From NCBI GenBank assembly GCA_026826555.1, contig JAKSZT010054565.1, positions 6,942,367 to 7,006,366 on the forward strand: a DNA stretch of 64,000 nucleotides, given 5' to 3'. Origin of the DNA: Tolypeutes matacus (taxonomy: Eukaryota > Chordata > Mammalia > Cingulata > Chlamyphoridae). The position numbers were made by a program, and so were the translations under genes. A model generated the notes under the pieces. It was given only the letters and a program-made list of their open reading frames with translations. It did not search any database and was not told the origin of the DNA. Shown piece after piece: positions 60,629 to 64,000 of this stretch (the stretch's first letter is position 1; each line of letters starts with the position of its first letter).

Positions 60629-60646
60629 GTATCGTACACACGATAC
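60629..60646. repeat. Perfect 7-bp palindrome, covarying partner
   Basis: GTATCGT, loop ACAC, ACGATAC. Compared with 57,722-57,739, an A:T pair has become G:C on both arms while the loop has changed freely. Confidence 0.8.
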
Positions 60647-63600
60647 TTCTTTCCTTGGTTGCTAGGCACCTGCTTTTACTCACTATCAATATAAAAACAC
60701 TGCTTTTACATTATGCTTAGCCAAAGAACTGGTTTTGTCAGTTTACAAATGTAAGCAAGATACTCATTACATTGGCAGCTATGCTTTTGTTATCAATTAC
60801 AAGCAATGTCAAAACACTGCTTTTACTATGCCAATACTGCAGTTTCTTCACTTTTAAAATCTAAGTAAGATTCTTGGTTTTTTGCTGCCATGCACATGGT
60901 TTCACTTACACTCAACTTCATAACACTGCTTTTCCCTAATGCTGGGTGAATGCAGTCAGTACTTCAGTTTAGAAAACCAATATAGAAACTTGTTTCATTG
61001 GCTGCTTTGCATGTGTTTTCACTTACAATCACCTTCAAGACACTGGTTTCAAATAACTCTCTGTGAATCTGGAAGGTATTTCAAGATTGAATTGTGAGTA
61101 AGTACTTCTTTCCTTGGCTGCTATACATTTGTTTTCAATTACAACCAATGTCAAAACACTGCTTTTACTATGCCAATGCTGAAGTTTCTTCAGTTTTGAA
61201 ATCTAAGTAAGATTCTTGTTTCTTTTGGTGCTATTCACGTATTTCCACTTACAATCAACTTCACAACACTGCTTTTCTCTAATGCTGGGTGAATGCAGTC
61301 AGTTCTGCAGTTTAGAAATCCAATAAATAAACTTGTTTCATTGGATGCTTCTGCACGTTTTCACTTACAATCAACTTAAAGACACTTGTTTCAACTAAAT
61401 CTCTTTGAATGTAGGAGGTACTTTAAGTTTGAAAGGAAAGTAAGTTACTTCTTTCCTTGGCTGCTATGCACTTGTTTTCACTCACTATCAATGTAAAAAC
61501 ACTGCTTTTACTTAATGATATGCCAATGCAGTAGTTTCTTCACTTTTCAAATCTAAGTAAGATTTGTTTTCGGTTTGCTGCTATGCATGTGTTTTTACTT
61601 AAAATCATCTTCAAAACACTGGTTTTACCTTACACTCTTTGAATGCAGGAGGTACTGCAACTTTGAAAATTAAGAAAGATACTTGTTTGTTTGGCTGCTA
61701 TGCATTTGTTTTCACTTAAAACCAATGTCAAAACACTGCTTTTACTATGCCTATCTGGAGTTTCTTAACTTTTGAAATATAAGTAAGATTCTTCTTTCTT
61801 TTGATACTATGCACATGTTTTCACAATCAACTTCAAAACACTGCTTTTCCCTAACGTGGCATGAATGCTGTCAGTTTTTAAGTTTAGAAAGCCAATAAAG
61901 AAATTTGTTTCATTAGCTGACTTGGATGTGTTTTCACTTACAATCTACTTCAAGACACTGGTTTCACCTAACTCTCTGGCAATGTAAAAACACTGCTTTT
62001 ACCTAATGCTTTGCCAAAGCCCTAGTTTCTTTAGATTTCAAAACTAAGCATGATACTCATTTCATTGGCAGCTTTGCACTTGTTTTCACTTACAACCACT
62101 GTCAAAACACTGCATTTACTTTGCCAAAGCTGAACTTTCTTCACTTTTGAAATCTAAGTGATTCTTGTTTCTTTTGCTGCTACGCATGTGTTTTCACTTA
62201 CAATCATATTCAAAACACTGGTTTTACCTAACACTCTGTTTATTCAGGAGGTACTTCAACTTTGAAGGGTAAGTAAGATACTTGTTTGTTTGGCTGCTAC
62301 ACACTTTTTTTCACTCATTATCAATGTAAAGAAAAACTGCTTTTACCTAATGCTATGTCAATGCAGTACTTTCTTCACTTTTCAAATCTAAGTAAGATTT
62401 CTGTTTCATTTCCTACTATGCATGTGTTTTCACTTAAAAATCATCTTCAAAACACTGGTTATACCTAACACTGTGTGACTGCAAGTGGTATTTCAACTTT
62501 GAAAGTTAAGAAAGATACTTGTTTGTTTGGCTGCTATGCACTTGCTTTCACTCATAATGACAAAACCCTGGTTTTACCTATTGCTATGACAATGCAGAGG
62601 TTCTTCACTTTTGTAAAGTACATAAGATAGGTCTTTCCTTGCTGTTATGCACTTGTTTTCACTTACAACCAATGTCAAAACACTGCTTTTATTATGCCAA
62701 TGCTATTGTTTATTCACTTGTGAAATCTAAGTAAGATTCTTGTTTCTTTTGCTGCTATTCTAGTGTTTTCACTAACAGCTTCAAAACGTGCCAATGCAGT
62801 GCTTTCTTCATTTTACAAATCTAAATAAGATTTGTGTTTTATTTTCTGCTATGCATGTCTATTCATTTACAATCAACTTTAAGACACTGGTTTCACTTAA
62901 CTGTGAATGCAGGAGTTACTTCAAGTTTGTAAAGTAAGTAAGATAGTTGTTGGCTTGGCTACTATGCACTTGCTTACACTCACAATGTCAACACACTGCT
63001 TTTACCTAATGCTGTGCCAATGCAGGGGTTTCTTCACTTTATACATCTAAATAACATTTGTGTTTCATTTGCTCCCATGCTTGTGTTTTTACTTACAATC
63101 ATCTTCAAAACACCGGATTTACCTAACACTCTGTGAATGCAGGAGTACATCATCGTTGAATAATATGTAAGATACTTGTTTGTTTGCCTCCTATGCACTT
63201 TTTTTTGCCCACAATCAATGTAAAAACACTGCTTTTACCTAATGCTATGCCAAACTTCTGGTTTCTTCGTTTGTCAAAACTAAGCAAGATACTCATTACA
63301 TTGGCAACTATGCACATGTTTCACTTACAACCAATGTCAAAACACTACTTTTACTATGTTAATGTTTCAGTTTCTTCACTTTTGAAATCTAATATGAAAA
63401 CACTGATTTTACTAGGCCAATTCTGCAGTTTCTTCACTTTGGAAATCTAACTAAAGGTTCTATTTTTTTGTTACTGCTATGCATGTGTTTTCAGTTACAA
63501 TCAACTTCAAAAACTGCTTTTCCCATATGCTGGATAAATGCAGTCAATTCTTCAGTTTAGAAAACCAGTAAAGAAACTTGTTTCATTGGATGCTTTTCAT

Positions 63601-64000
63601 GTGTATTCACTTACAATCAACTTCAAGACACTGGTTTCACATAACTCTCTGTGAATGAAGGAGTTACGTCAAGTTTGAAAAGTAAGTAAGATACTTGTTT
63701 GTTTGGATTCAATATGCTTAGTTTCATTCAGAAACAATGTAAAAACACTGCTTGTACCCAATGCTATGCCAAAGCACTGGTTTCTTCATTTTTCAAAACT
63801 AAGCAAGATACTCATTACATTGGAAGCTATGCACTTCTTTTCCCTTACAACCAATGTCAACACACTGCTTTTACTATGCCAATGCTGGAGTTTCTTCACT
63901 TTTGAAATCAAAGTAAGATTCTTGTTTCTTTTGTTGCTATGCACGTGTTTTCACTTACAATCAACTTCAAAACACTGCTTTTCCCTAACACTGGGTGAAT

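Larger units (their letters stand above)
55094..64000 (+). repeat. Satellite family 2 array (monomers about 110-117 bp in short higher-order units)
   Basis: About 8.4 kb of satellite plus L1-D. It is homologous to family 1 but built of distinct monomer types: A (CAACTTCAAAACACTGCTTT, GCTGGGTGAATGCAGTCAGT, GAAAACCAATAAAGAAAC), B (TCAAGACACTGGTTTCAC, GAATGCAGGAGGTACTTCAA, TTGTTTGTTTGGCTGC), C (AATGCTATGCCAAAGCACTG, AAGCAAGATACTCATTACAT) and D (TTTTACTATGCCAATGCTG, AAATCTAAGTAAGATTCTTG). A monomers recur about 345, 455 or 573 bp apart, that is, every 3, 4 or 5 monomers. The block continues past the window end. Confidence 0.93.

Noticed and set aside
38683..64000. CENP-B box in the satellite
   Set aside because: I looked for the TTCG...CGGG pattern; the monomers are CpG-poor and no conserved match recurs.

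Overview
This window is mammalian heterochromatin with no functional host gene that I can support. It is a tandem satellite landscape broken up by retrotransposons. A dimeric tRNA-derived SINE of the type known from armadillos, sloths and anteaters (32.16-32.59 kb), together with a divergent L1 lineage, points to a xenarthran placental mammal. That assignment is inference from family recognition, not a database match.

Layout. 1-8,711: an L1 on the minus strand (called L1-A here), with its 3' end cut by the window edge and a solo LTR inside ORF2. 8,712-15,522: satellite family 1, monomer about 117 bp. 15,552-30,586: a second L1 on the plus strand (L1-B). It is split by a third L1 (L1-C, 20,089-26,314) that inserted into its ORF2 with a 10-bp target duplication. 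30,587-31,397: satellite family 1. 31,398-38,677: an old class II (betaretrovirus-like) ERV on the minus strand with two LTRs, gutted gag/pro/pol/env remnants, a nested ERVL/MLT2-like solo LTR and a SINE. 38,683-54,532: the main block of satellite family 1, with two small retro-insertions. 54,533-55,093: interstitial telomeric repeat (TTAGGG)n containing a 10-N gap. 55,094-64,000: satellite family 2, related to family 1 but arranged in short mixed 3-5-monomer higher-order units, and interrupted by a 5'-inverted L1 3' end (L1-D).

All satellite monomers lie in the same orientation, and the phase is nearly preserved across the ERV and L1-B. The most economical history is therefore one long satellite domain, centromeric or pericentromeric, that was used as an insertion target. 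The most interesting features are: the higher-order organisation of the roughly 117-bp satellite (a recurring offset of about 1.03-1.04 kb, near nine monomers); the telomeric block sitting exactly between the two satellite families; conserved dyad symmetries in each family 1 monomer; an L1 lineage with an unusually long 3' UTR of about 2.7 kb; an antisense open frame shared by two L1 5' UTRs; and several mutational footprints (nested insertion, endonuclease-independent-looking insertion, twin priming, templated inverted insertion).

Every protein-coding remnant seen belongs to an L1 or an ERV, and every one is disrupted. Most other open frames are satellite by-products, because 117 is divisible by three.
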